Positions 27,001 through 36,879 of a stretch of DNA of 64,000 nt are shown piece by piece. Numbering within the stretch: the first letter of the stretch is position 1; every line of letters begins with the position of its first letter. Source of the stretch: Vibrio ouci. Lineage in GTDB: Bacteria; Pseudomonadota; Gammaproteobacteria; Enterobacterales; Vibrionaceae. The notes beneath the pieces were generated by a model, which was given only the letters and a program-made list of their open reading frames with translations, had not been told where the DNA came from and did not search any database. The position numbers were made by a program, and so were the translations under genes. The stretch lies in assembly GCF_004551525.1 (NCBI RefSeq), contig NZ_SATR01000016.1:44841-108840 (forward strand). The letters run 5' to 3'.

Positions 27001-27810
27001 ATGCGTGAACTCGACACTCCAGCTTCTGAAAACTACAACCAACGTTTTGGTGGTACTCGTCGCCTTTATGGTAACAATGAAGTCGAGGTATTACGCGCGG
27101 CGCACGTTTGTGTGATTGGTATTGGTGGCGTTGGTTCGTGGGCGGTAGAAGCTCTGGCACGTACTGGGGTTGGTGAGCTGACCTTAATTGATATGGATGA
27201 TGTGTGTGTGACTAACATTAACCGTCAAATCCATGCAATGTCAGGTACGGTTGGCCAAAGTAAAATCGAAGTGATGGCAGAGCGCGTTAAGCTGATCAAT
27301 CCGGAATGTAAGGTTAACTTGATTGATGACTTTATTACGCCTGATAACCAGCATGAGTATCTCACTAAAGAATACGATTACGTGCTGGATGCGATTGATA
27401 GTGTCAAAGCAAAAGCGTCACTGTTGGCTTACTGCCGCAGTAACAAGATCAAAGTTATTACTACTGGCGGTGCTGGTGGCCAAGTTGACCCGACTCAAAT
27501 CAAAGTGGCGGATCTAACGAAGACCATCCAAGATCCACTGGCGAAAAAAATCAAAGATACACTACGACGTCACCACAATTTCCCAACTAACCCTGCACGT
27601 AAGTTTGGTATTGATTGTGTCTTTTCGACTGAGCAACTTAAGTATCCTCAACCTGATGGTTCAGTATGTGGGGTTAAATCTACCGCAGAAGGACCAAAGC
27701 GTATGGATTGTGCCAGTGGCTTTGGCGCCGCGACGGTTGTGACTGCGACGTTTGGTTTTGTAGCTGTGTCGCGCATTGTCGAAAAACTGCTGCTTAAGCA
27801 CGCCAAATAG
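27001..27810 (+). CDS. tcdA: tRNA threonylcarbamoyladenosine dehydratase TcdA
   Basis: TcdA (CsdL/YgdL) uses ATP to cyclise t6A at position 37 of ANN-reading tRNAs to ct6A. It works with the CsdA-CsdE sulfur-transfer system. From ATG 27001 it has 269 residues, an E1-like ThiF fold with nucleotide motif GIGGVGSWAVEALARTG, LTLIDMDDVCVTNINRQIH, YVLDAIDSVKAKASLLAYC and TTGGAGGQVDPTQ. A late segment RMDCASGFGAATVVTATFG ends the protein. An upstream in-frame ATG at 26953 adds 16 residues foreign to the family. csdE follows 20 bp downstream. Confidence 0.96.
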   Translation: MRELDTPASENYNQRFGGTRRLYGNNEVEVLRAAHVCVIGIGGVGSWAVEALARTGVGELTLIDMDDVCVTNINRQIHAMSGTVGQSKIEVMAERVKLINPECKVNLIDDFITPDNQHEYLTKEYDYVLDAIDSVKAKASLLAYCRSNKIKVITTGGAGGQVDPTQIKVADLTKTIQDPLAKKIKDTLRRHHNFPTNPARKFGIDCVFSTEQLKYPQPDGSVCGVKSTAEGPKRMDCASGFGAATVVTATFGFVAVSRIVEKLLLKHAK

Positions 27811-27830
27811 TTACCAGCGAGGAAAGTTCT

Positions 27831-28262
27831 ATGTCACCGTTTCCGTTATCTCCATTCGGCGCAGATATCAAAGCTGATGATATTGTGGCCGTGATGCAAG
27901 GTTTCAAAGGCTGGGAAGACCGCTATCGTCAGGTTATCCAATGGGGTAAAAAGCTGCCTCAAATGCCTGAAGAATTGAAGTCCGAGCAAGTCACCGTATC
28001 TGGCTGCGAAAGCCTCGTTTGGCTGGTTAGTCAGCAAGTGGATGGCACGTGGTATTTCTGCGCTGATTCTGATGCTCGCATTGTACGTGGTTTGATTGCT
28101 TTGGTGATGGCCGCATACGACGGTAAGTCCGCAGCAGAGATTCAAGCGTTTGATATCGATGGCTACTTTGAACAGCTCGGTTTGATTGCCCATTTAAGCC
28201 CCTCGCGTGGCAATGGCTTGAAAGCGATTGTTGAACAGATACAGCACGTCGCTCAGGCATAA
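27831..28262 (+). CDS. csdE: Cysteine desulfurase sulfur acceptor CsdE
   Basis: A SufE-family sulfur acceptor that takes persulfide sulfur from a cysteine desulfurase (CsdA in E. coli) and delivers it to partners such as TcdA. The 143-aa protein has the SufE signature VSGCESLVWLV, with acceptor Cys59, and the C-terminal helix IAHLSPSRGNGLKAIVEQI. It is paired with tcdA, as in E. coli, but no csdA is encoded anywhere in this window. A strong terminator follows. Confidence 0.93.
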   Translation: MSPFPLSPFGADIKADDIVAVMQGFKGWEDRYRQVIQWGKKLPQMPEELKSEQVTVSGCESLVWLVSQQVDGTWYFCADSDARIVRGLIALVMAAYDGKSAAEIQAFDIDGYFEQLGLIAHLSPSRGNGLKAIVEQIQHVAQA

Positions 28263-28271
28263 TTTCCTTAT

Positions 28272-28306
28272 AACAACCCACCAATTTGGTGGGTTGTTTG
28301 TTTTTG
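28272..28306 (+). terminator. Terminator of tcdA-csdE
   Basis: AACAACCCACC (28272-28282), loop AATTT, GGTGGGTTGTT (28288-28298), then GTTTTTG. Strong stem 10 bp past the csdE stop. Confidence 0.88.
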
Positions 28307-28431
28307 TACAAACTTTAACCACAAAGATATTAACGCCTTACTAAATACAGGCTTTTACAACGCTTGTTGTCACTGCGTAAAGGCTGTACAATTCGCGCCC
28401 TTAATTAATGTTCCGTCGTTTGAGAGGCCAC

Positions 28432-29556
28432 ATGACCACTGAAAAAATCAATCTACTCGACTTTGATCGTCAAGGTATGCGTAAGTTTTTTGCTGAGGAG
28501 CTCGGTGAAAAAGCATTCCGTGCAGATCAGGTAATGAAGTGGATCTACCATTTCGGTGTCGATAACTTCGATAACATGACCAACATTAACAAGAAGCTAC
28601 GTGAGAAACTGCTTCATCGTTGTGAGATTAAAGCGCCAATTGTTGCTGAAGCTCAGCACTCTTCTGACGGCACTATTAAATGGGCGATGAAAGTTGGCGA
28701 TCAAGACGTTGAGACGGTATACATCCCAGAAGATGACCGTGCGACGCTATGTGTTTCTTCTCAGGTTGGCTGTGCTCTAGAGTGTAAGTTCTGTTCAACG
28801 GCTCAACAGGGTTTCAACCGTAACCTTAAAGTGTCTGAAATTATCGGTCAGGTTTGGCGTGCGGCACGTGAAATCGGCTTAGAAAAAGAGACAGGTCGCC
28901 GCCCAATTACCAACGTGGTAATGATGGGTATGGGTGAACCACTGCTGAACATGAAAAACCTGATCCCAGCATTAGAACTTATGTTAGATGATTTAGGTTT
29001 TGGCCTATCGAAGCGCCGTGTAACAGTATCGACTTCAGGTGTTGTATCTGGCCTTGACCAGATGACAGGCAAAATTGACGTGGCACTGGCTATCTCTCTA
29101 CACGCGCCAAACGACGAGTTGCGTAGCCAAATCATGCCAATCAACGACCGTTGGGATATCCAAGATTTCCTTGCGTCAGTACGTCGCTACATAGCATCTT
29201 CAAACGCAAACCGCGGTAAAGTGACAGTAGAGTACGTGTTACTTGACCATGTTAACGATGACATGGACCACGCGCGCGAACTGGCTGAGCTGATGAAAGA
29301 TACGCCGTGTAAGATCAACCTGATTCCGTTTAACCCGTACCCAGGTTCACCTTACAAGAAACCAAGTAACTCTCGTATTGACCGTTTCCAGAAGACGCTG
29401 ATGCAATATGAGCACACTGTGACGGTTCGTAAGACTCGTGGTGATGATATTGATGCCGCTTGTGGTCAGTTAGTTGGTGATGTGATTGACCGAACTAAGC
29501 GTACGGCCATCAATAAAGCCGCAAAAGGCGATACAATTGAAGTGAAAGCAGTTTAA
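28432..29556 (+). CDS. rlmN: 23S rRNA/tRNA adenine-C2 methyltransferase RlmN
   Basis: A radical-SAM methyltransferase that makes m2A2503 in 23S rRNA and m2A37 in some tRNAs. From ATG 28432 it is 374 aa. The iron-sulfur cluster cysteines are in CALECKFC (C114, C118, C121). [53 protein letters not shown] and the late [10 protein letters not shown] (catalytic Cys) are all present. An in-frame ATG at 28408 adds eight residues and is less family-like. The start of the conserved rlmN-to-guaA block. Confidence 0.97.
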   Translation: MTTEKINLLDFDRQGMRKFFAEELGEKAFRADQVMKWIYHFGVDNFDNMTNINKKLREKLLHRCEIKAPIVAEAQHSSDGTIKWAMKVGDQDVETVYIPEDDRATLCVSSQVGCALECKFCSTAQQGFNRNLKVSEIIGQVWRAAREIGLEKETGRRPITNVVMMGMGEPLLNMKNLIPALELMLDDLGFGLSKRRVTVSTSGVVSGLDQMTGKIDVALAISLHAPNDELRSQIMPINDRWDIQDFLASVRRYIASSNANRGKVTVEYVLLDHVNDDMDHARELAELMKDTPCKINLIPFNPYPGSPYKKPSNSRIDRFQKTLMQYEHTVTVRKTRGDDIDAACGQLVGDVIDRTKRTAINKAAKGDTIEVKAV

Positions 29557-29579
29557 TAACGCGTTCAATATTTTCCTAA

Positions 29580-29606
29580 AGCCAGAGCCTAGCTCTGGCT
29601 TTTTCG
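29580..29606 (+). terminator. Terminator of rlmN
   Basis: AGCCAGAGC (29580-29588), loop CTA, GCTCTGGCT (29592-29600), then TTTTC. Confidence 0.88.
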
Positions 29607-29875
29607 TTACATCCTGTAGCGATATCTTTGTCAAATTATCGAAAAACCTTGAGCTGCTTGTAAATTATGCACTTTGTCTATGTTGTTTCGTCTAAGATAT
29701 CTATTAGAATTAAGGGTTAACGCTTTAGGGTAATTCCCTGTCTATTGAGTGAAGCGAGAGTATTGACCTGCGAGGCTGTGTCCTCCCACTAATTTTTGAG
29801 TTTGTTCGACGCACAACAAAAATGAATAACTAAGGCGTGAGAAACAGATTCTAACTTGAAGAGAATGATTAAATC
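29607..29875 (+). other. Leader/promoter region of rodZ, no gene recognised
   Basis: The 319-bp gap between rlmN and rodZ starts with the rlmN terminator. The remainder is AT-rich. It includes TTGACC at 29763-29768 as a -35 candidate, but no convincing -10 at standard spacing was found. No convincing reading frame, riboswitch fold or small RNA was recognised. It probably carries the promoter of the rodZ-ispG-hisS run. Confidence 0.4.
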
Positions 29876-30847
29876 ATGACTGCTGAACAACAAGCACCAA
29901 TGAACAACGAAGAAAATGCAGAAAGAGTAGAAGCGGGAACGATTCTAAAAAATAAACGTGAAGAGCTTGGTCTTAGCCAAAAGCAAATTGCGGATCGCCT
30001 GCGTTTACGCATTTCCATTATTGAAAATATCGAAGCGAACAACTTTGCCTCAGACCAGGTTGCGACGTTTACTCGCGGTTATCTACGTTCATACGCGCGT
30101 GCTGTTGGTATTGAAGAGTCTGTAGTACTGTGTGCACTTGATGGTTGTGAAGAGACGCAGCCAGAAGAACAAAAAATGAAAAGCTTCTCGCGTAAGACCA
30201 ACCGTGAAAAGCACGATAGTCGTATCATGACGCTGACATGGGGCATTTTCGCGGTAATCGCGGGTATCTCATCGGTTTGGTGGTGGCAAAATCAAGAAAC
30301 CAGTCTAGTTGATCTGACGAGCGACACTGAACAAGAACTCAAAATTGAGCAGCTACAAGAAAGTGAACCGGAACTCGATTTTACTACGCTTGAAGCGCCA
30401 GAGTCTCCGGTAAAAGCGACCGATAGCAATATTGAACAGATTATCGAAGCAGAAGCAGAGCAAACAGCCGATAAGACCTCGAGTACCGAAATCATCGCTG
30501 AGCCAGTAGAAGCTCCTGCTGAACAAACTACGACGACAGACGAAGTTCAACCACAACAAGTGGCTGAGCAACAACAACCAGAATCTAACCAGCAACAAGC
30601 GGAAGTGGTTAAAAACCTGCTGACGATGTCATTCAGTGATGATTGCTGGATTCAAGTCAAAGATGCTACCGGAAAAACCCTCTCTACTGGTGTGAAAAAA
30701 GCGGGTCAAAGCTTAGATCTGACCGGAAATATGCCATATAGCGTAATTTTAGGTGCGCCTGAAAACGTTTCAATGACATTAGCGAGTGAACCTGTCGACC
30801 TTTCTGGGTATACTTCAGGCAAAGTAGCAAGATTCAACTTACCTTAG
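29876..30847 (+). CDS. rodZ: Cytoskeleton protein RodZ
   Basis: RodZ links MreB filaments to the membrane elongasome and sets rod shape. The 323-aa protein has an N-terminal Cro/HTH_25 domain (about 15-80; [37 protein letters not shown]) and one membrane helix (about 122-138, [21 protein letters not shown]). A long Glu/Gln/Pro/Thr-rich periplasmic linker (about 145-240) follows, then a C-terminal DUF4115 domain ([20 protein letters not shown]). The linker is low-complexity and likely unstructured. ispG follows after 8 bp. Confidence 0.94.
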   Translation: MTAEQQAPMNNEENAERVEAGTILKNKREELGLSQKQIADRLRLRISIIENIEANNFASDQVATFTRGYLRSYARAVGIEESVVLCALDGCEETQPEEQKMKSFSRKTNREKHDSRIMTLTWGIFAVIAGISSVWWWQNQETSLVDLTSDTEQELKIEQLQESEPELDFTTLEAPESPVKATDSNIEQIIEAEAEQTADKTSSTEIIAEPVEAPAEQTTTTDEVQPQQVAEQQQPESNQQQAEVVKNLLTMSFSDDCWIQVKDATGKTLSTGVKKAGQSLDLTGNMPYSVILGAPENVSMTLASEPVDLSGYTSGKVARFNLP

Positions 30848-30855
30848 AAATTACT

Positions 30856-31974
30856 ATGCAATACGAATCTCCGATCAAACGTCGCCCATCGACGCGTATT
30901 TACGTGGGCGATGTGCCTATTGGTGATGGCGCCCCAATTGCGGTGCAGTCAATGACAAACACCAGAACAACAGACGTTGCGGCGACTGTTGCTCAAATCA
31001 AAGCGCTGGAAAATGTCGGTGCAGATATCGTTCGCGTGTCTGTTCCTACAATGGACGCGGCAGAAGCGTTCAAACAGATTAAACAGCAGGTGAATATCCC
31101 ACTCGTAGCGGATATCCATTTTGACTACCGTATTGCGCTGAAAGTCGCAGAGTATGGTGTTGATTGTCTGCGTATTAACCCTGGCAACATTGGTAACGAA
31201 GATCGTATTCGTTCCGTCGTTGACTGCGCTCGTGACAAAAACATTCCGATCCGAATCGGTGTGAATGGCGGTTCTCTGGAAAAAGATATCCAGATGAAAT
31301 ATGGCGAACCAACACCAGCAGCACTCGTTGAATCAGCAATGCGTCATGTCGACATTCTTGACCGCCTGAACTTTGACCAGTTCAAAGTCAGTGTAAAAGC
31401 GTCGGATGTCTTCTTAGCTGTCGATTCATATCGTCTGCTGGCTCAGAAGATTGATCAGCCACTGCATTTAGGTATTACCGAAGCGGGTGGTGCTCGCGCA
31501 GGTGCAGTTAAGTCATCAGTTGGCCTTGGTATGCTTCTAGCGGAAGGCATTGGTGATACGCTACGTATTTCGTTGGCAGCCGATCCTGTTGAAGAGATCA
31601 AAGTCGGTTTCGATATTCTGAAGTCACTACGTATTCGCTCTCGCGGCATTAACTTTATTGCCTGCCCGAGCTGTTCTCGTCAAGAGTTTGATGTGATTGG
31701 CACGGTAAACGCACTTGAGCAGCGCTTAGAAGATGTGATTACGCCAATGGACGTATCGATCATCGGTTGTGTCGTCAATGGCCCAGGTGAAGCTGAAGTG
31801 TCTCACCTAGGTTTAGCGGGTAGTAATAAGAAGAGTGCTTTCTACGAAGACGGTAAGCGTCAGAAAGAGCGATTTGATAACGAAGATCTAGTCAATCAAC
31901 TAGAAGCGAAGATTCGTGCTAAGGCGTCGGTACTCGACGAAGCGAATCGCATCGATATCAAACAACAAGATTAA
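30856..31974 (+). CDS. ispG: 4-hydroxy-3-methylbut-2-en-1-yl diphosphate synthase IspG (flavodoxin)
   Basis: IspG (GcpE) converts MEcPP to HMBPP in the non-mevalonate isoprenoid pathway using a [4Fe-4S] cluster. At 372 aa it has the family length. A TIM-barrel domain opens with the motif [17 protein letters not shown] and [12 protein letters not shown]. The C-terminal cluster domain has cysteines at 270 and 273 ([12 protein letters not shown]) and 305 ([13 protein letters not shown]), plus the conserved Glu in that loop. It is eight bases after rodZ and 40 before hisS. Confidence 0.98.
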   Translation: MQYESPIKRRPSTRIYVGDVPIGDGAPIAVQSMTNTRTTDVAATVAQIKALENVGADIVRVSVPTMDAAEAFKQIKQQVNIPLVADIHFDYRIALKVAEYGVDCLRINPGNIGNEDRIRSVVDCARDKNIPIRIGVNGGSLEKDIQMKYGEPTPAALVESAMRHVDILDRLNFDQFKVSVKASDVFLAVDSYRLLAQKIDQPLHLGITEAGGARAGAVKSSVGLGMLLAEGIGDTLRISLAADPVEEIKVGFDILKSLRIRSRGINFIACPSCSRQEFDVIGTVNALEQRLEDVITPMDVSIIGCVVNGPGEAEVSHLGLAGSNKKSAFYEDGKRQKERFDNEDLVNQLEAKIRAKASVLDEANRIDIKQQD

Positions 31975-32014
31975 TCTCAACGTAATGTAAATTACGGTAC
32001 CTATTTTACGGTAA

Positions 32015-33289
32015 ATGACTGTGGCAAAGAAAATCCAAGCAATTCGAGGCATGAACGACTGCCTTCCAACTCAATCACCACTGTGGCAAAAACTTGAAAA
32101 CACAGTGAAGAACGTAGTTAGCGCATACGGTTACAACGAAGTGCGCATGCCAATCGTTGAGATGACACATTTATTCAGTCGCGCTATCGGTGAAGTGACC
32201 GACGTGGTTGAAAAAGAAATGTACACCTTTGAAGACCGTAATGGTGATAGCCTAACGCTACGCCCAGAAGGTACAGCAGGTTGTGTACGTTCTTGTATTG
32301 AAAACAGCCTTATCAACCGTGACGAGCAGCGTCTATGGTACATGGGTCCAATGTTCCGTCACGAGCGTCCACAAAAAGGTCGTTACCGTCAATTCCACCA
32401 ATGTGGTGTGGAAGTGTTTGGTCTAGATGGCCCTGATGTTGATGCAGAACTTATTATGATGACAGCACGTCTATGGCGTGAGCTAGGCATCGATAAGCAC
32501 GTTCGTCTAGAGCTTAACTCTATCGGTTCTCTAGAGGATCGCGCGAACTACCGTACTGCACTGATCGCATTCTTAGAGCAGCACATCGATATTTTAGATG
32601 ACGACTGTAAGCGTCGTATGCACACTAACCCACTGCGTGTACTGGATACGAAGAACCCAGATGTTCAAGCAATCCTTGGTGATGCACCACGCCTGTCTGA
32701 CTACTTAGGTGAAGAGTCGAAAGAACATTTTGCTGGTCTTTGTGAACTTCTTGACGCTGCAGGTATCGAATACACAGTTAACGAGCGTTTAGTTCGTGGT
32801 TTGGATTACTACAACCGCACTGTATTCGAGTGGATCACTGAAAGCTTAGGTGCTCAAGGCACTGTATGTGGCGGTGGCCGTTACGATGGTCTAGTTGAAC
32901 AGCTGGGCGGTAAAGCAACGCCAGCAGTTGGCTTCGCAATGGGTCTAGAGCGTCTAGTGCTAATGCTAGAAACTCTTGAGCTAACAGAAGTTCGTCGTAG
33001 CGTTGATGTTTACATGGTTACAGCTGGTGAAGGCACTATGATGGCGGGCATGAAGCTAGCTGAGTCTCTACGCGAGCAAGTTTCAGGTCTACGTGTAATG
33101 AACCACTTTGGTGGCGGTAACTTTAAGAAGCAGTTTAAGCGTGCTGATAAAGTGGGGGCAGCGGTAGCGCTGGTTCTTGGTGAGAACGAAGTGGCTGATA
33201 ACACAGTAGTATTGAAAGACCTGATTGGCGGTACGCAAGAGACTTACAGCCAAGCAGACGTTATCGCTAAGCTATCTGAGCTAGTTTAA
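32015..33289 (+). CDS. hisS: Histidyl-tRNA synthetase
   Basis: Charges tRNA-His in the cytoplasm. Class II synthetase motifs are present: motif 1 region [20 protein letters not shown], motif 2 [20 protein letters not shown], histidine-binding [12 protein letters not shown] and motif 3 [14 protein letters not shown]. An anticodon-binding domain follows (about 330-424). ATG 32015 gives 424 aa. GTG 32021, which gives the more usual family start [10 protein letters not shown], is also plausible. Codon use is strongly biased, as in highly expressed genes. Confidence 0.98.
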   Translation: MTVAKKIQAIRGMNDCLPTQSPLWQKLENTVKNVVSAYGYNEVRMPIVEMTHLFSRAIGEVTDVVEKEMYTFEDRNGDSLTLRPEGTAGCVRSCIENSLINRDEQRLWYMGPMFRHERPQKGRYRQFHQCGVEVFGLDGPDVDAELIMMTARLWRELGIDKHVRLELNSIGSLEDRANYRTALIAFLEQHIDILDDDCKRRMHTNPLRVLDTKNPDVQAILGDAPRLSDYLGEESKEHFAGLCELLDAAGIEYTVNERLVRGLDYYNRTVFEWITESLGAQGTVCGGGRYDGLVEQLGGKATPAVGFAMGLERLVLMLETLELTEVRRSVDVYMVTAGEGTMMAGMKLAESLREQVSGLRVMNHFGGGNFKKQFKRADKVGAAVALVLGENEVADNTVVLKDLIGGTQETYSQADVIAKLSELV

Positions 33290-33308
33290 TTAATTTATCA
33301 ATTTTCGA

Positions 33309-33336
33309 AGTAGCGATGTTTATCGCTACTTTTTTG
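33309..33336 (+). terminator. Terminator/attenuator between hisS and yfgM
   Basis: AGTAGCGAT (33309-33317), loop GTTT, ATCGCTACT (33322-33330), then TTTTT. It lies inside an otherwise operon-like run, so it probably lowers rather than abolishes read-through into yfgM-bamB. Confidence 0.8.
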
Positions 33337-33355
33337 AGATGTATGAGGACAGGAA

Positions 33356-33970
33356 GTGGAACTCTACGATACTGAAGAACAACAAGTAGAAGCGATCAAA
33401 GATTGGTGGAAAGAGAACGGCAAAGCAGTCATTTTGGGTGCTGTTGTTGGTCTTGGCGGCCTGTTCGGATGGCGTTACTACCAAGACTCTGTGACTGCTG
33501 CTCAAGAAGCTGCGTCAGAAAGCTACACAAAAGCAGTGCAAGCTCTTGCTGAAAAAGGCGCATCTGCTGAAGGTGACATTCAAGCCTTTATTGATGGCAA
33601 CAAAGAAACGGAATACGCAACTCTAGCTGCTCTTCAACTAGCGAAAGTTCAAGTTGAAGCGGGTAACTTTGATGAAGCGATTGCACAACTAGAGTGGGCA
33701 AAGTCTGCAACCAAAGATACGGCAGTATCATCAGTTGTTAATTACCGCCTAGCTCGCGTTAAAGCAGAGCAGGGTGAGTTTGATGCAGCGGTTGCTGAGC
33801 TAGCAAACATCACTGATGAAAGCTGGGCTGGCCGAGTAGCAGAGCTTAAAGGTGACATCTTACTGCGTAAAGGCGATGAGCAAGCCGCGTATGCCGCTTA
33901 CACAGAAGCGCAGCAATCTGGCGACGCAAGCCAAGCATTACAGATGAAACTGGACGATCTAGCCAAGTAA
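33356..33970 (+). CDS. yfgM: Ancillary SecYEG translocon subunit / chaperone YfgM
   Basis: YfgM is a single-pass inner-membrane TPR protein that associates with SecYEG and periplasmic chaperones such as PpiD. The 204 residues begin with a GTG after AGGACAGGA. They show a cytoplasmic stretch ELYDTEEQQVEAIKDWWKEN, a helix at about 23-40 (VILGAVVGLGGLFGW) and then periplasmic TPR-like helices rich in Ala/Glu (ATLAALQLAKVQVEAGNFDE, VNYRLARVKAEQGEFDAAVA). It is nine bases before bamB. Confidence 0.95.
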   Translation: MELYDTEEQQVEAIKDWWKENGKAVILGAVVGLGGLFGWRYYQDSVTAAQEAASESYTKAVQALAEKGASAEGDIQAFIDGNKETEYATLAALQLAKVQVEAGNFDEAIAQLEWAKSATKDTAVSSVVNYRLARVKAEQGEFDAAVAELANITDESWAGRVAELKGDILLRKGDEQAAYAAYTEAQQSGDASQALQMKLDDLAK

Positions 33971-33979
33971 GGGCATAGC

Positions 33980-35140
33980 ATGAAGAATATGCTGAAGAAA
34001 GCGCTCACTGCGGCGATGTTCGCTGGTATCCTTGCTGGTTGTGCGAGTGAGGAAGACACCGTTATCATGGCGCCTGTTCCTGTTGTACAAAGTGAATTCA
34101 CACCAAGTACAGAGTGGAAAGCGTCGGTAGGTAATGGTGTTGGTCAATATTACTCTAAGCTCACGCCTGAATACGCTTATGGCAAAGTCTTTGTTGCTAG
34201 CCGTGATGGTGTGGTTAAAGCGCTAGACCCAGAAACGGGTAAGACCCTGTGGGAAACAGATGTTGAATCTGATGTTTCTGCACGTTTATCAGGTGGAATT
34301 GTGGCTGCGTATGGCCAAATCTTCATTGGTAGCGAAAATGGTCGAGTGTTAGCGTTCAACGAAGAGACTGGTGAGCAAAACTGGACGGCTGAAGTTGATG
34401 GTGAGGTACTGACTTCTCCTGCAACAGACAACAACTTTGTTATTGTTCACACCAACAGTGGAATGCTGATTGCGCTTGATCAGGTAACTGGTGAAAGTAA
34501 GTGGACGATTAGCACTGAAGTGCCGAACCTAACGCTGCGTGGTAACAGTACTCCGGTAACGGCTTCTGGTGGTGTCTTCTGGGGCACGGCAAATGGTCGT
34601 TTAGCAGCAGCGATTGTTGAGCGTGGCCAGCTTATTTGGCAACAGCCTATCGGCATGCCTCAAGGCGCGACTGAAATTGATCGCCTTGTTGATGTAGATG
34701 CTTCACCGCTGATTTTAGGCAGTAACCTATACATCATCGGCTACAACGGTCAGTTAACGGCTATCGACTTACGTTCAGGTAAACCAGTCTGGAAACGTGC
34801 GTTCTCCTCGGCGACAGATATCGCTAGTGATGGTAGCCGCCTGTATATCGTAACTGAGCAAGATCACTTAGTGGCATTTGATGCGCGTAGTGGTACTGAG
34901 CTATGGAATAACGATCAACTAGAGAACCGTTTACTGACAGCACCGACCATTATCAACCAGTATGTGGTTGTGGGTGACAGTGAAGGTTATCTGCATTGGA
35001 TTGATCGCAGCAGCGGTGAGTTCGTTGCTCAGCAAGAAGTAGACAGCAGTGGCTTTGCGGTTGCACCAATCACAATCCCTGGTGGTTACGTCTTAATGAC
35101 TCGCAATGGCGATGTAAAGAAACTAACGATCAGCGAATAG
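33980..35140 (+). CDS. bamB: Outer-membrane protein assembly factor BamB
   Basis: BamB is the lipoprotein propeller of the BAM complex that inserts outer-membrane barrels. The 386 residues show a lipobox LAGC (Cys near 21) with Ala at +2. Repeated PQQ-type blades follow: GVVKALDPETGKTLWETDV, GRVLAFNEETGEQNWTAEVD, GMLIALDQVTGESKWTIS, GQLTAIDLRSGKPVWKRAF, DHLVAFDARSGTELWNND. An eight-bladed propeller is expected. A terminator follows the gene. Confidence 0.97.
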   Translation: MKNMLKKALTAAMFAGILAGCASEEDTVIMAPVPVVQSEFTPSTEWKASVGNGVGQYYSKLTPEYAYGKVFVASRDGVVKALDPETGKTLWETDVESDVSARLSGGIVAAYGQIFIGSENGRVLAFNEETGEQNWTAEVDGEVLTSPATDNNFVIVHTNSGMLIALDQVTGESKWTISTEVPNLTLRGNSTPVTASGGVFWGTANGRLAAAIVERGQLIWQQPIGMPQGATEIDRLVDVDASPLILGSNLYIIGYNGQLTAIDLRSGKPVWKRAFSSATDIASDGSRLYIVTEQDHLVAFDARSGTELWNNDQLENRLLTAPTIINQYVVVGDSEGYLHWIDRSSGEFVAQQEVDSSGFAVAPITIPGGYVLMTRNGDVKKLTISE

Positions 35141-35161
35141 TTTCGTGATACAATTCACATT

Positions 35162-35200
35162 CGGCTCCTCGCTGGTAACAGTTGGGAGCCGTTTGTTTGT
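35162..35200 (+). terminator. Terminator of yfgM-bamB
   Basis: CGGCTCC (35162-35168) pairs with GGAGCCG (35185-35191) across a 16-nt loop and is followed by TTTGTTTG. Confidence 0.7.
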
Positions 35201-35308
35201 TTTAGAACCCCAAAGTTACATGTGGTTATAGGTAAAGTGCTCATAAAGTGGACTCTGCTGAGTTGTTACCTATAACTACATAAAGAAAAGAATATTGTAG
35301 AGGTTATT

Positions 35309-36796
35309 ATGGTACCTGTTGTTGCTCTGGTAGGGCGTCCTAACGTTGGTAAGTCAACGTTATTTAACCGATTGACTCGTACACGCGACGCGTTGGTTGC
35401 GGATTTCCCTGGCTTAACTCGTGACCGTAAATATGGCCAAGCGAAGCTTGGTGAACATGAATTCATTGTTATCGATACCGGCGGTATTGATGGCACAGAA
35501 GAAGGTGTAGAAACCAAAATGGCTGAGCAATCGCTAGCGGCGATTGATGAAGCAGATGTTGTGCTATTTATGGTTGATGGCCGTGCTGGCTTAACACCAT
35601 CTGACATCGCTATTTCTAACCACCTTCGTAAGATTGAAAAGCCTTCAATGCTGGTTGTAAACAAGGTTGACGGTATTGATGCTGATGCAGCATCCGCTGA
35701 CTTCTGGCAACTTGGTGTTGAAAATATGTACCAAATTGCTGCGGCTCACGGCCGTGGTGTTGGCGCTTTGATTGACCGCGCACTTAACCCATTTGCAGAA
35801 AAAATGGCCGAAGAAGCGAAAGGCGAAATCGAAGACCTAACTGAGTTTGAAGATCTTGATGAAGAGAAGCTAGACTACACCGAAGAAGAAGCCGAGGAAG
35901 AGTTTAAGCGCCTACAAGATCAGCCAATCAAACTGGCTATTATCGGCCGACCAAACGTAGGTAAATCGACACTAACTAACCGTATTCTCGGTGAAGAGCG
36001 CGTGGTTGTTTACGATATGCCGGGTACAACACGTGACTCTATCTACATTCCAATGGAACGTGATGGTCGTGAATACGTACTGATCGATACGGCGGGTGTT
36101 CGTCGTCGTAAGCGTATCAATGAAACTGTTGAGAAGTTCTCAGTGGTTAAAACGCTAAAAGCGGTTGAAGATGCGAACGTTGTTCTATTGGTGATTGACG
36201 CACGTGAAAACATTTCAGACCAAGACCTTAGCCTACTAGGTTTTGCGCTAAATGCAGGTCGTTCAATTGTTCTTGCAGTGAACAAGTGGGATGGTCTTGA
36301 TACTGACGTGAAAGAGCACGTGAAGAAAGAGCTAGACCGCCGTCTAGGTTTCGTTGACTTCGCGCGCATCCACTTTATTTCTGCGCTGCACGGCACTGGT
36401 GTTGGTCACCTGTTTGAATCTGTGCAAGAAGCTTACAAGTCAGCGACAACTCGTGTAGGTACATCAGTACTGACTCGTATTATGAAAATGGCAACTGACG
36501 ATCACCAGCCACCATTGGTTCGTGGTCGCCGCGTTAAGCTTAAGTACGCGCACGCGGGTGGTTATAACCCACCAATCGTAGTTATTCACGGTAACCAAGT
36601 TAATGAACTACCAGATTCATACAAACGTTACCTGATGAACTACTACCGTAAGTCTCTAGAGATCATGGGTACACCTATTCGTATTCAGTTCCAGAGCAGC
36701 GATAACCCGTTTGAGGGTAAAACGAATAAGATGACTATGTCTCAGGAGCGTAAACGTAAGCGCCTAATGAGCATGATGAAAAATCGTAAGAACTAA
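35309..36796 (+). CDS. der: Ribosome biogenesis GTPase Der (EngA)
   Basis: An essential double-GTPase that acts in 50S subunit maturation. The 495 residues hold two G domains: G1 GRPNVGKST (9-17) with switch motif [11 protein letters not shown] and DTGG, and a second GRPNVGKST (about 214-222) with [17 protein letters not shown] and NKWD. An acidic linker lies between them (about 165-205, [20 protein letters not shown]), and a C-terminal KH-like domain with a basic tail ([17 protein letters not shown]). All nucleotide-binding residues are intact. Confidence 0.98.
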   Translation: MVPVVALVGRPNVGKSTLFNRLTRTRDALVADFPGLTRDRKYGQAKLGEHEFIVIDTGGIDGTEEGVETKMAEQSLAAIDEADVVLFMVDGRAGLTPSDIAISNHLRKIEKPSMLVVNKVDGIDADAASADFWQLGVENMYQIAAAHGRGVGALIDRALNPFAEKMAEEAKGEIEDLTEFEDLDEEKLDYTEEEAEEEFKRLQDQPIKLAIIGRPNVGKSTLTNRILGEERVVVYDMPGTTRDSIYIPMERDGREYVLIDTAGVRRRKRINETVEKFSVVKTLKAVEDANVVLLVIDARENISDQDLSLLGFALNAGRSIVLAVNKWDGLDTDVKEHVKKELDRRLGFVDFARIHFISALHGTGVGHLFESVQEAYKSATTRVGTSVLTRIMKMATDDHQPPLVRGRRVKLKYAHAGGYNPPIVVIHGNQVNELPDSYKRYLMNYYRKSLEIMGTPIRIQFQSSDNPFEGKTNKMTMSQERKRKRLMSMMKNRKN

Positions 36797-36834
36797 TTAC
36801 CTGAGTCGGAGTACACAGGAAAGAGTTTATTGAT

Positions 36835-36867
36835 AAAAAGCGCCTAGTTTACTAAGGCGCTTTTTTT
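36835..36867 (+). terminator. Terminator of der
   Basis: AAAAAGCGCCT (36835-36845) pairs with AGGCGCTTTTT (36855-36865), continuing into a U-tract to 36867. It lies 38 bp after the der stop and 12 bp before the next gene. Confidence 0.85.
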
Positions 36868-36879
36868 ATAGGACAAGAA

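Noticed and set aside
29607..29875. Possible small RNA or riboswitch in the rodZ leader
   Set aside because: No stable paired structure or known motif could be drawn by eye. Only a promoter candidate remains.
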